Source: Myxococcales bacterium (GTDB lineage: Bacteria > Myxococcota_A > Polyangia > Palsa-1104 > JAEUJZ01). Taken from it: 64,000 nucleotides of DNA. Each line of letters opens with the position of its first letter. The stretch's first letter is position 1. The notes beneath the pieces were generated by a model, which had not been told where the DNA came from, did no database searches, and saw only the letters and a program-made list of their open reading frames with translations. Below, piece by piece: positions 36,819 to 45,431 of this stretch. The position numbers and the translations under genes were made by a program. The DNA is taken from assembly GCA_016794505.1 (NCBI GenBank), contig JAEUJZ010000173.1:1-64000 (forward strand). The letters are read 5' to 3'.

Positions 36819-37615
36819 GCCGCGTCAGACCACCTTACGAATGCAGGCTGAGGCAGCGTAGCGGGCAGCCATGGCGCCGGGGTGCCAGCGCCGAACTGAC
36901 GCCGCAGCCACATCTTGAAGTACAGCCAGGCCGAGCGCGGGCGGCTGTGCCCCGTCTCGTGTTCGCGCGCAGCTTCCTGTTCAGCAAGTGAACGAAACGA
37001 AGGGCTGGGTCGGACGCGCACGCTGGCCAAGCGGGCGGCAGCGCGTTCGAGCGTGTCGTGGATCGCCCCGCGATCGATCGGCAGCCCAGTGCAAGCGAGA
37101 CCCCAGCCGGTGATCATGCCGCAGCCCCCTTTGGCCTGCGGGCCATGCGATGCCACGGTTGCATGCTGCCAGCCAAGCTCACGCGCGATGCGCACTGCGT
37201 TGCGCATATTTTCGTCGGTGTGCAGCGCGTGCGGATCAAGATAGATCCGATCCGCCGGCACACCCAACACCGCCACCGCAGCCGCTAAGTGCTCGGCTTC
37301 GACATACGGCGTGTACACCGCGGATCCCGACGTCAAGACATGCGCAGCCTGTCCGCGCTGCCACAAGATAGCGGCCCAGGCGGCGCGCTCTTTCTGACAG
37401 CGCGACAGCGTGCCGTCGGCTTCACTGGGGCAGCCCGGAACCACCGCCACGTCATACGGTTGCCCGACGCGCGGCGGGCTGTTGTGGTAGCAGCCTGCCC
37501 ATAGCATGACGCCGATCGATACGCTGCGGCCTAAGCTCGCGCTGACGACGTGATGCCTGATCGATGTTCGGCGCCACGGGTTGCCCTGCCACATCTTGCG
37601 CAGATCGCTACTCAT
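36797..37615 (-). CDS. DUF218/YdcF-like protein
   Basis: The start MSSDLRKMWQGNPW (37615) overlaps the dehydrogenase stop (ATGA). The 272-residue protein has a membrane or lipid-anchoring segment (VSIGVMLWAGC, a possible lipobox) and then the DUF218 core: YDVAVVPGCPSEADGTLSR, HVLTSGSAVYTPYVEAEHL, DRIYLDPHALHTDENMRNAV. The ElyC/SanA/YdcF family has roles in envelope and peptidoglycan maintenance in enteric bacteria. The last 22 bases converge with the end of the BatA-type operon, so the two transcripts overlap tail to tail. Confidence 0.83.
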   Translation of the reverse strand: MSSDLRKMWQGNPWRRTSIRHHVVSASLGRSVSIGVMLWAGCYHNSPPRVGQPYDVAVVPGCPSEADGTLSRCQKERAAWAAILWQRGQAAHVLTSGSAVYTPYVEAEHLAAAVAVLGVPADRIYLDPHALHTDENMRNAVRIARELGWQHATVASHGPQAKGGCGMITGWGLACTGLPIDRGAIHDTLERAAARLASVRVRPSPSFRSLAEQEAAREHETGHSRPRSAWLYFKMWLRRQFGAGTPAPWLPATLPQPAFVRWSDAAHSDSAR

Positions 37616-38427
37616 GCCGACGTCCGACGGTTCACAGCCGTTGGTGACGCTTGATCGCTGGCCAGCATGACCACTTCGCTGATGTTGACGTGGGCCGGAC
37701 GCGACGCGCAGAACAGCACGGACTCTGCAACATCGGCGGCACGCATGGGCGTCATGCCTTCGTACACGGCCTTGGCGCGCTGCGCATCGCCGCGAAAGCG
37801 GACGACGCTGAACTCGGTCTCGACCATTCCTGGATCGATCGTCGACACACGCACGCGCGTCCCGAGCAGATCGTGCTTGAGGCACTCATTGATCATGCGC
37901 ACCGCAGCTTTGGTCGCGCAGTACACCGTGCCCCCAACATAGGCGACGCGACTGGCGATAGAGCCGATGTGGATGATGTGCCCGTGATCGCGCGCCACCA
38001 TCTGCGGCAGCACCGCGCGACTGATGCGCAGCACGCCCTTGACGTTGGTATCGATCATCTCGTCCCACTCGGCAGGATCGCCTTCGTACAGCTTGTCCCG
38101 ACCGCGACCGAGCCCTGCGTTATTGACCACGATATCGATGGCGCGCAAAGGCTCGGGCAGCGACGGCAGTATCTGCGCAACAGAGGCGGCGTCGCGCACA
38201 TCCAGGGCCATGACGTGTACGTGCGCTGCACCTTCGTGCCGCAGGGTCTGTGCAAGTGCAGCCAAGCGGTCGACACGACGTGCGGTCAGGATCAGGCGAC
38301 AGCCGCTCTGTGCAAATGCCTGCGCGCAGGCCGCGCCGATGCCACTTGATGCCCCCGTGATCAGGACGACCTGTTTTTCAAGAGCGGGATACGTTGGATA
38401 GCGATGAAGATCCGCTGTCTGCGACAT
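37612..38427 (-). CDS. Short-chain dehydrogenase/reductase
   Basis: The 271-residue protein is a classical SDR: the cofactor loop is VLITGASSGIGAACAQAFA (about 20-38), VHVMALDVRDAASV binds the adenine side, IDIVVNNAGLGRG is the NNAG motif, HIIHIGSIASRVAYVGG supplies the catalytic serine and TVYCATKAAVR the YxxxK. It reduces or oxidises a small alcohol or ketone with NAD(P)H; an arginine after the second strand (TARRVDRLAAL) favours NADPH. It resembles YdfG-like serine/3-hydroxy acid dehydrogenases. It is coupled to the DUF218 gene that follows. Confidence 0.92.
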   Translation of the reverse strand: MSQTADLHRYPTYPALEKQVVLITGASSGIGAACAQAFAQSGCRLILTARRVDRLAALAQTLRHEGAAHVHVMALDVRDAASVAQILPSLPEPLRAIDIVVNNAGLGRGRDKLYEGDPAEWDEMIDTNVKGVLRISRAVLPQMVARDHGHIIHIGSIASRVAYVGGTVYCATKAAVRMINECLKHDLLGTRVRVSTIDPGMVETEFSVVRFRGDAQRAKAVYEGMTPMRAADVAESVLFCASRPAHVNISEVVMLASDQASPTAVNRRTSA

Positions 38428-38471
38428 GGCTCGGCATCATATCAGCCGCAGACCGCAGCGAACTCTGAGCG

Positions 38472-39956
38472 CTAGCTCTTCTGTGCGCTGCGATCAGCCT
38501 TGAGCACGGCGCGTACGTCCGACAAGAGCGCTCGCCCCAGCGTCGGCTGCACCATGCGCACGTACGACGCAAAGCCAAGCAAGTACGCACGAAAGTCCTT
38601 GCGACCCCGCGCATGTGCGGCCAGCCCATCGAGCCGCACGTTGTGCAAGAGCGCGCGGAAGGTGTGGCGAGCGCTGCGCGGAATATGCAGAGCGCTGTTC
38701 ACGACGATGCCCGTGATGCGCTGCTGATTATGTCGCTGCAACACGCGTCGCTTGGCCGAGTTTTCAACGAAGCCTTCCTGCTGACAGATCTGATCGACCC
38801 ACCATGCAAAGCGCCCGATGCCTTTGTCCGGCACCGCAGAGAATGAAAAGGTCAGGTCATCGGCGTAGCGGGTATAGACGCCCCCCGCTTGCTTGGCCAA
38901 GCCAGACAAGCGCGCATCCAAGCGACGGCACAGCAGGTTGGCGATGGCTGGCGATGTGGGCGCCCCTTGCGGCAGCACTCCCGGCCACAACACATAGCCA
39001 TCGGCGAGCTTTCCACGATGCGTGCAAAGTCCGGCCAGGATCTGCGCGACATCCGCCGCGTAGCCGATGCCCTGAAACAGGCCGACGACACGACGAAAGT
39101 GAATAGTGGGAAAGAAATCTCGCAGGTCCATCTTTAGGACCAGAGCAGCCCCCAAATGTGGCTTGGCGTTGCTCACTACAGAGCGCCCGCGGACAAAGCC
39201 ATGGCTGGCCGCATGCACGGGCAGCTTGGCCAAGATCTCGTCGAGAATGCGGCGCTGAAGCTTCTTGAGCGGCAGGCGGGGAGCGCTGATCGTGCGGCTG
39301 CCTCCGCTGGCTTTGGGGATCGTGAACTCGACATACGGCGCGCCCGTGCCACAGCCGGGCCGCAGCAAGCGCAGAAGGTCTTTCTTGCGCTGGATGCCCA
39401 ACCACGCCCGCAGCTCTGACTCTGAGGTGAGCTTGGGCAGCTTGTGTTTCTCAAGCAGCGTCTTTTTCGTTGGCTCCTCGGGCTTGCCGCGCCGCCGCCA
39501 CCAGCGATGCATATGCGGATACAAGCCGAAGCACCAGCCGGTGACGTTCCAGCCGCCGAGCTGTCCCCGCCCGCGCTTGGGTGCGGGATAGCGGCTGTCG
39601 GGCAAAGCTACATCATCGAGCTTGAGCACACGCATCGAGGCCCGCGCTCGGACCGCCACGCTGGTGTCCGCTTCTTTGATCAGCGGCCGCAGCAAGTGGC
39701 CCGCCGTCTTGCGCGTGCAGATGTAACGCACCGCCTCAGCGCCACGGCGACGGACCCGCGGGTCAGGGCTGCGCAGCTCTTTTTCGAGCTGTGGGCCCAA
39801 GAAGCGCGAGACCCAAAAGCGCGCCACTTCGTACTCTGCGAGATCGCGATGACGACGCAGAAGCTCGGTGATCGCGGCCAGATTCTCCTGCGGTGCGGCA
39901 AGAAGAGGTTTCAGCTGAACAAGTAGCGCGGCAAGACTCACGAGCGACTCCGCCAC
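38472..39956 (-). CDS. Retron reverse transcriptase with helical N-terminal extension
   Basis: The GTG start at 39956 (read as M, then AESLVSLAALLVQLK) lies 45 bp after the end of the retron RNA; length 494. Residues about 1-130 are helical and look HEAT-like (LRSPDPRVRRRGAEAVRYIC). The RT domain (about 185-470) has IPKASGGSRTISAP, the retron-specific NAKPH (NAxxH, about 260), LVLKMDLRDFFPTIHF, LPQGAPTSPAIANLLCRRLD, YTRYADDLTFSFSA (catalytic YADD, about 364) and ITGIVVNSAL (the VTG-type thumb motif, about 413). It makes multicopy single-stranded DNA from the adjacent RNA. Long N-terminal extensions are known in myxobacterial retrons. Confidence 0.94.
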   Translation of the reverse strand: MAESLVSLAALLVQLKPLLAAPQENLAAITELLRRHRDLAEYEVARFWVSRFLGPQLEKELRSPDPRVRRRGAEAVRYICTRKTAGHLLRPLIKEADTSVAVRARASMRVLKLDDVALPDSRYPAPKRGRGQLGGWNVTGWCFGLYPHMHRWWRRRGKPEEPTKKTLLEKHKLPKLTSESELRAWLGIQRKKDLLRLLRPGCGTGAPYVEFTIPKASGGSRTISAPRLPLKKLQRRILDEILAKLPVHAASHGFVRGRSVVSNAKPHLGAALVLKMDLRDFFPTIHFRRVVGLFQGIGYAADVAQILAGLCTHRGKLADGYVLWPGVLPQGAPTSPAIANLLCRRLDARLSGLAKQAGGVYTRYADDLTFSFSAVPDKGIGRFAWWVDQICQQEGFVENSAKRRVLQRHNQQRITGIVVNSALHIPRSARHTFRALLHNVRLDGLAAHARGRKDFRAYLLGFASYVRMVQPTLGRALLSDVRAVLKADRSAQKS

Positions 39957-40000
39957 CCAGCGTGATGGTTTCGGGGTTCAAGGCGCTGCAACCACGCAGT

Positions 40001-40205
40001 GGTGCTCTTGCGGCCCAGCTACTTGCTCTCAGCGGTGGACGAGAGGAGAAAAGCCGCAAGCGGCCTCTCGTCCCACTGCATCTTTCAGTGCCGGTCAATA
40101 ACAGCCGCGACGTTCCATCGCAGCATGGAAGCTAGCTCGCGAGACCCCACCGCTTCTTGCACAACAAGCCGCCGTAGGGACCCGATCCTAGGCCGCAAGA
40201 GCACC
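40001..40205 (-). ncRNA. Retron msr-msd RNA
   Basis: The element is bounded by an exact 15-bp inverted repeat: a1 (GGTGCTCTTGCGGCC, 40205-40191 on the left-going strand) and a2 (its reverse complement, 40015-40001). Between them lie small msr hairpins, for example TTCCAT-GCTGCG-ATGGAA and CTTG-TTGTG-CAAG. A longer msd hairpin at about 40079-40030 has arms built on GACGAGAGG and CCTCTCGTC around a loop CCGCTTGCGGCTTTT. This order (a1, msr, msd, a2, then RT) is the canonical retron layout. The branching guanosine and the exact msDNA ends cannot be fixed by eye. The RNA begins 8 bp after the stop of the HEAT/aldo-keto gene. Confidence 0.92.
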
Positions 40206-40213
40206 TCTGACCG

Positions 40214-43200
40214 TCACATCTTCTCAGGTTTGCGACGCCGCGACAACAACGATCTTAAGGGCCAGGGCGAAGACCACGGCGAGGGCCACGGCGACCACAA
40301 AGACGCGGCAGGCGACCCCGCAGGTGAAGAGGTCTGGCTGGCTTTCGTTCTCGCTTGCGCGCCGTCGTATCCTTCGCCGTCTTTGCCTTCGCCCTCGGCT
40401 CCATCGGCAGCGAGCGCTTCTTGGCTGCTGTCCTCGCGCGCCGTACGCAAGCGAGCCTCGCTCTCATAGTCTGCTGGCTCGGTCAAGACTTCGTGTGGCG
40501 GCAGTGCCGGATCGGAATAGGGGGCCCCGGCTTCGGCGATCTCGCCGAGTGCATCTGCGATCGAAGAATCGACGGACTCGCCCGTTCCAGCATCGCTTTC
40601 GGCATAGGACATCGGGGCCGAGATCTGCCCCAGCACTTCGGGGGCGCCATCGTGTCCTTTACGCAGAAAGGCTCGAAAGCGACGGTCTTCGGCATGCACA
40701 AGCTGACCATGTCGACGCAGGCGCTCGCAGTCAGCGCTCGGCAGGGGCTCTGCGGACAGCACGGCCAAATTTTCTGCCAGCTCGCTGTAGCTGCGCGGCG
40801 CGCTCCAGCATGCGCTAACCCCAGGCTGACTGAGCGTATAGCGATAGCAGTCCACAGCCGTTGGCAGCGGGCCAATCTGCTCGCCATGTACCACCGGCAT
40901 CGCGTCCGAGACAGCGAGCGCATCGGTGGCATCCCCATCCGTCATGCGAACCAGATTCGGCGAGCCAGCGGCGTACGTCTGCCCGTGTTCCGAGACCGCA
41001 GGCTGCGACCGCAGCAAGCGACCATACGAGAGCGCGCTAAACGTGATGACACCGATCTGCTTTTCTGCGCACAGCGGCAGCAAACGATCTTCGGCTCCAG
41101 GATGGGCGGCGCTGTGACGCAGCATCAGCACATCCCAGTCCCCCGTCTGCGTGGCGGCTTCGGCCAGTTCGCGCTGGTGCGTGGAAAAGCCAAACGCGCG
41201 GATCGTTCCGCGCCGCTTGAGATCGCGCAGACAGTCGAGCGCTTCCTGCGACAGCCGCTCGGGCGAGCGCACCCACAAGAGCAGCAGCACATCGAGATAG
41301 CTCGTGCGCAAGCGGCGCAGCGCGCAAGCGACATCGCGCTCAATGCCAAAGCGGTCGCCTTCAAAGCTGCCCGCGACGATCACCAGGTCCTTGCGGCTCT
41401 GCGCTCCGCTCTGACACTGCCGTCGCAAAAAGCGCGTCAGTTTTAAGTAGCTGGGCTCCCAAAAGAACAGATTGACCCCGGCTTGGCGTGCGCGGTGCAG
41501 TGCTGAGAGCGGCGGTTCATACGCGCCCGACAGACCAAGCGGTGAAATCTGAATACCGGTACGCCCGAGAACTCGTCGCGCGACCGCGGCAGGTGCTGCT
41601 GCAGCAACTGATCGACGCGCTGTTTCGGGTGCTGAGACCGGTTCCTCGATCAGCGAGCCTTCATCGCCACTGGCCAAGAAGCGCAGCGCAGGCAGGACAC
41701 TGCGCACAGACGCTGGCTCGCCCTCACTTCTGGCTGCTCGGTCCAAGAGAGCCAGAGCCTCGGGCCCGTCGTGTAAAGCGATCCAGGCATAGGCCGCGAC
41801 GCGCTCGTCCTCACTCAAGCGAGGCGATGCGCTTCCAGGCATCGTCTCTTCCCCCTGCAGCAGCGCACACAGGCGAGCAGCCATCGCTGGATCCTGCAGT
41901 CGATCTGCAGCGGCGGCGCGCACGCTCTCTTCCGAGTCGCGCGACAGGCGAAGCAGCGCGCGAAGCCCGGCATCGTGAGTCGTATCGATCAGGGCGGCTG
42001 CATGCGTGCGCAGCCAGGCATCTGTTGCTGCGCAGGCCACGAGCCCCGCTTGCGCCATCTCATCGGGTGGCAACACCTCGCGCGCTCGCTGCGAAGAAAG
42101 CAGACGCAGCGCCGATCGTCGCACGCAGGGATCTGGATCGTCACGCAGCGCAGACAGCCACGCCTGCGGCCGGGTCGGCAGCACGGCCAAGCGAATCTCG
42201 GGATCGCGATCCGCGAGATCGCTGGATAAAGACGCCGCGCTCTCACCCGCCTTGCTTCGCTGACAGCGCAAGGCCCGAGCCCGCACCAGTGGATGCGAAT
42301 CGCGCACCGCGCGCAGGACGATCGCGCTGTGTTGATGGCGCGCAGCCAGATCGACCAGAGCCACACGTGCGATGGGAAGCAGCGAAGACAACGACTGCCG
42401 CAGCGCCAGACTCACCAGCGCGGCATCGCGGGACTGCACGATTCCGAGCATGGCGAGGCTGCGCACCTCGATGTTTTCGTCAGCGAGGCCGCGGCCGAAA
42501 AAACGACGAAGCGCGTCAGCATCGCCATCGATCGCGCTGTCGGGCTCTGAACCGAGCTGTCGATTGCGCGGTGCGATGGCAAGCACTGCCGCCATCACAG
42601 CGGCCCTGGCCATGGCTTTGGGGTGCTGGCCATGTCGCAGCAACGTCGGCAACAGCTCTGCACTTGCAAGCTGCGCGGCATAGCTCGCGGCCCAGCGCAG
42701 TGCTCCAGGGCGCGGCTGCTCGTGCGCCAGAATCGCGCGACAAAGCACCAAGGCAGGCTCGCCAAGTCCGTCGAGAAACACCGCCGTCGTCTCCGCAGCA
42801 TGGGGCAGCGTCGGCGTCTCGACCCATGGCAAAAGCTCGCGCAAAAGACCCTGTACTTCCTCGCTGGCGCTGCCGTGCGGCTGCTGACGAGCGCGCACGA
42901 TGGACCGCAGGTGCTCAAAGGCCAAGCGCCGCAGTGGCTCATGCGGATCGGCGAAGAACGGAATCAGCGTGCGCGGATCGATGGAATCAAACGCTTGCGC
43001 TCGCAAACGCGCCGTGGTGACGGCCGGATCGGCGTTGGCAACAGGTCCGTCGGGGCTGCTCGCTGAAAACGAGTACACCTCGATTGAGGGCTGGAAGCGG
43101 GCGCGCAGATACCACAGCCCCGCTTGCGCTGGGCCCGACAGATCGGGGGCTGGCGCGACGATCGATTCGCGCAGCTCGGGAGCACGCAGGCCGATGGCAT

Positions 43201-43705
43201 ACAGCGCCTGTGCTGCCGCATGGCGCACACGCCAGAACGGATCGCCGAGCTTGCCGCGCAAGAGCGGCAGTACGCGATCTGGCTGCAGGGACAGCAGGGA
43301 ACCATAGGCAAGCAAAGCGGCGCGCCGCACCCACCAGATCGGATCGTCGGCCGAGAGCACACTTGCAGGCTTGGCTAGCTCGGCCCGCGACAGCACGGGC
43401 AGCCGGCTCGCCATCCGCGATAGAGCCCGCAGTGCGGCCTCACGCACCAGCGGTGCCTCGTCTGTGCAGGCATCTCCGAGCCAGCTCGCAACCTCAGCCA
43501 CCGTCGGAGCATCAGACTGCGCCTTGGTGCGCCCAAGCTGCAGCGCCGCGGCGGCCCGCACGGTTGCGTCACTGTCTTGCCACAGCAAACGACGCAGCGC
43601 GAAGCGCCAAGCTGGCTGACTGATATCGCCGTGCGCAGCGGCCGCCCGTCGAGTCCACGCGTCTACACTCAGCAGGTCAACACGCGATAGGTATAGAGGG
43701 GTCAC
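40214..43705 (-). CDS. HEAT-repeat protein fused to a degenerate aldo-keto reductase domain
   Basis: The 1163-residue product (GTG start) has about 690 residues of HEAT-type repeats (LLWQDSDATVRAAAALQLG, APLVREAALRALSRMAS and many similar). An aldo-keto reductase domain follows (about 705-1010): RRVLGRTGIQISPLGLSGAY, IERDVACALRRLRTSYLDVL, LRDLKRRGTIRAFGFSTHQ, KQIGVITFSALSYGRLL. The catalytic tetrad looks eroded: the usual FDTAxxYG reads FFWEPSY, the lysine strand reads LVIVAGS, and the histidine strand reads LLLLWVRS. A low-complexity acidic tail (with WSPWPSPWSSPW near the end) follows. It ends 8 bp before the retron RNA on the same strand, so it may be the retron's protein partner. Confidence 0.8.
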   Translation of the reverse strand: MTPLYLSRVDLLSVDAWTRRAAAAHGDISQPAWRFALRRLLWQDSDATVRAAAALQLGRTKAQSDAPTVAEVASWLGDACTDEAPLVREAALRALSRMASRLPVLSRAELAKPASVLSADDPIWWVRRAALLAYGSLLSLQPDRVLPLLRGKLGDPFWRVRHAAAQALYAIGLRAPELRESIVAPAPDLSGPAQAGLWYLRARFQPSIEVYSFSASSPDGPVANADPAVTTARLRAQAFDSIDPRTLIPFFADPHEPLRRLAFEHLRSIVRARQQPHGSASEEVQGLLRELLPWVETPTLPHAAETTAVFLDGLGEPALVLCRAILAHEQPRPGALRWAASYAAQLASAELLPTLLRHGQHPKAMARAAVMAAVLAIAPRNRQLGSEPDSAIDGDADALRRFFGRGLADENIEVRSLAMLGIVQSRDAALVSLALRQSLSSLLPIARVALVDLAARHQHSAIVLRAVRDSHPLVRARALRCQRSKAGESAASLSSDLADRDPEIRLAVLPTRPQAWLSALRDDPDPCVRRSALRLLSSQRAREVLPPDEMAQAGLVACAATDAWLRTHAAALIDTTHDAGLRALLRLSRDSEESVRAAAADRLQDPAMAARLCALLQGEETMPGSASPRLSEDERVAAYAWIALHDGPEALALLDRAARSEGEPASVRSVLPALRFLASGDEGSLIEEPVSAPETARRSVAAAAPAAVARRVLGRTGIQISPLGLSGAYEPPLSALHRARQAGVNLFFWEPSYLKLTRFLRRQCQSGAQSRKDLVIVAGSFEGDRFGIERDVACALRRLRTSYLDVLLLLWVRSPERLSQEALDCLRDLKRRGTIRAFGFSTHQRELAEAATQTGDWDVLMLRHSAAHPGAEDRLLPLCAEKQIGVITFSALSYGRLLRSQPAVSEHGQTYAAGSPNLVRMTDGDATDALAVSDAMPVVHGEQIGPLPTAVDCYRYTLSQPGVSACWSAPRSYSELAENLAVLSAEPLPSADCERLRRHGQLVHAEDRRFRAFLRKGHDGAPEVLGQISAPMSYAESDAGTGESVDSSIADALGEIAEAGAPYSDPALPPHEVLTEPADYESEARLRTAREDSSQEALAADGAEGEGKDGEGYDGAQARTKASQTSSPAGSPAASLWSPWPSPWSSPWPLRSLLSRRRKPEKM

Positions 43706-43773
43706 AGTATCGATCAGCTTATGCGATCGACTGACAGCGACTCAACGTCGACTTCCCGACGCGCTGGCTAGCG

Positions 43774-44610
43774 CTATAGATCGTCGCAGGGTGTGCCGAG
43801 TCGTTCGCCGGCATAGACACCCAGCTCGGTGTAGATCATCGACAGGTTCTCGTCGACGGGCACGGGCAACAAGGCCTTGCTCTTGCCCTTTTCGATCCAC
43901 GTCGGCTCTTTCTTGCCGATGACCAAGCGCATGCTGCCGGTCTTCGTCGAAAAGACATCGCCCTCGGAATCCGAGACGATGTTGGTCATCTTCTGCAGCT
44001 TTAGGTTGCCTTTGGGCCCGATGAACAGCCGAAAGTTGCGCCCGCTCAGCTTGGCATCGGCATCGCTGGCGCGGCGATCGATGTAGTTGTGATCGACGTA
44101 GTAGTAGACACCTGCCGAGTTTCGCGCGAGCGCATAGGCCTGCCACTTGCGCGGCGTCGCTTCAAAGCTGGCCGCGGCCAGCATCGGCTTGGCCTGCGCC
44201 TCGGACACAACGGTCAGCGCGGTCTCGGTCTTGCCGCAGGTGACCGCGTACTTGCCGTCCTGCATCGACAGGTCCGACTTCTGCGTGAACTGAATGTAAT
44301 AGCGTGGGTCGGAAAAGATCACATTGAAGCGCTCGCGCCCTTGCGAGCCACCGCCTTGGATCGGCACCGCGAAGAAGCGTTTGCCGTCGCCATAGAACAG
44401 CGAGCTTTCATCTCGCTCGAAGGGAACCACCGCGATGTAATGAGATTTCCCGTCGGTAAGCACCACCATTTTGTCGCGGGCAGGGGACAGTGCGCGCGGC
44501 TTGTCGGCCTTGGCTAGGGGCAGCGCGGCGCTGGCCCACAGCCCAAACCCCAAGCCCAAGCCCAAGCCCAACCCCCAGCGTGCAGAGCGAATATGCAGTC
44601 TTTCTCGCAT
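43774..44610 (-). CDS. Exported hypothetical protein
   Basis: The 278-residue protein has a signal peptide with an unusual Gly-Leu run (RWGLGLGLGLGFGLWAS) ending near ALPLAKA. The mature part is beta-rich, with KMVVLTDGKSHYIAVVPFE, LFYGDGKRFFAVPIQGGG, YYIQFTQKSDLSMQDGKYAV and VYYYVDHNYIDRRASD. It contains a possible disulfide pair (TCGKT and TPCDDL). I do not recognise a family. It precedes the HEAT/aldo-keto gene on the same strand with a 68-bp gap, and is probably an ordinary myxobacterial periplasmic protein. Confidence 0.75.
   Translation of the reverse strand: MRERLHIRSARWGLGLGLGLGFGLWASAALPLAKADKPRALSPARDKMVVLTDGKSHYIAVVPFERDESSLFYGDGKRFFAVPIQGGGSQGRERFNVIFSDPRYYIQFTQKSDLSMQDGKYAVTCGKTETALTVVSEAQAKPMLAAASFEATPRKWQAYALARNSAGVYYYVDHNYIDRRASDADAKLSGRNFRLFIGPKGNLKLQKMTNIVSDSEGDVFSTKTGSMRLVIGKKEPTWIEKGKSKALLPVPVDENLSMIYTELGVYAGERLGTPCDDL
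44541..44576. repeat. Hexanucleotide repeat inside a signal-peptide coding region
   Basis: Imperfect copies of CCCAAG (CCCAAACCCCAAG, then three clean units) encode the Gly-Leu run of the exported protein at 43774-44610. Because the unit is six bases, gain or loss of copies would lengthen or shorten the signal peptide without breaking the frame. Confidence 0.6.
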
Positions 44611-44712
44611 AGCAAAAGTATATGTCGACCGCGCCCAGGGCTTGTTCGCGATCTCGCTCTAGGTTGCGCGGGCAGCACGCCAGCGATGCCGAGCCCGCTC
44701 GCCACGACGTCG

Positions 44713-45399
44713 CTAGTCGTTCATATGCTCGTCCGGCGCGGCGCTCCAGCTGCGCAAGATTTTCCACGCCACCGTCGAGGAAAAGCCAGCGCGGGCCAGC
44801 ATGCGCAAGATGCGCGCTTTGTCGCGATCGCTGCCGGGGTCGGGCTTTGCCACGCGCTTTTTCGCCAAGAACGCGCGGGCCTGCGCTTCTTCCGTCGTGC
44901 CTTCGTAGGCCATCGCCACTTCGCGCGTGATGATCTCAGCGGGCACGCCCTTGCTGCGCAGATCGTGGGCGACCCGACGCGCGCCCAAGCGGCGGCCTTC
45001 ACGTCGCAGCGACGCATAAGCCGCGGCATAGCGCGTATCCGACAGATACTGGTGCGAGCGCAGGCGAGCCATCACCGACTCGATCAATGCGTCGGCGCGG
45101 GCGGCTCGCTCGCTGCCATCGCACGCGTGATCCCCCTGTTCGTCGCGCGCGATCGACAGCGTGTCTAGATCGACGGCGTCCGCACTCGCGGCCCTTCGGC
45201 CTTGCAGCGTCGCCGGAGCCAGGCGGCGCTTGAGCAGTCGGCGAAGCTCTGCTTCGGTGCGCATGCCGCGCCCGAGCACGCCCAGCGCGTACTCATACAG
45301 CGCCTGTTCATCGATCGGCTTTTGTGATCGGGGGCGAGCAGGGCGGCGACGATTGGAAGACACAGACGAGGAATCACTGCCATCGCGAGATGAAGTCAT
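44713..45399 (-). CDS. recX: RecX regulatory protein
   Basis: The start MTSSRDGSDSSSVSSNRR (45399) was chosen over upstream frame, giving 228 residues with a disordered basic N-terminus. The three-helix RecX repeats are visible: ALYEYALGVLGRGMRTEAEL, ALIESVMARLRSHQYLSDTR, YAAAYASLRREGRRLGARRV, AHDLRSKGVPAEIITREVAM. RecX binds RecA filaments and limits recombination and SOS activity. An insertion of about 30 residues (about 65-95) separates the first and second repeats. No recA gene is adjacent. It is followed closely by the exported-protein gene. Confidence 0.85.
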   Translation of the reverse strand: MTSSRDGSDSSSVSSNRRRPARPRSQKPIDEQALYEYALGVLGRGMRTEAELRRLLKRRLAPATLQGRRAASADAVDLDTLSIARDEQGDHACDGSERAARADALIESVMARLRSHQYLSDTRYAAAYASLRREGRRLGARRVAHDLRSKGVPAEIITREVAMAYEGTTEEAQARAFLAKKRVAKPDPGSDRDKARILRMLARAGFSSTVAWKILRSWSAAPDEHMND

Positions 45400-45431
45400 T
45401 CCGCGCAGCGTACTTGGCGGAAAAAATTCTG

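Noticed and set aside
38472..39956. Reading the RT as another group II intron maturase
   Set aside because: It has NAxxH and ITG/VTG-type retron motifs, no maturase domain, and an msr-msd element upstream; it differs clearly from the RT at 24630.
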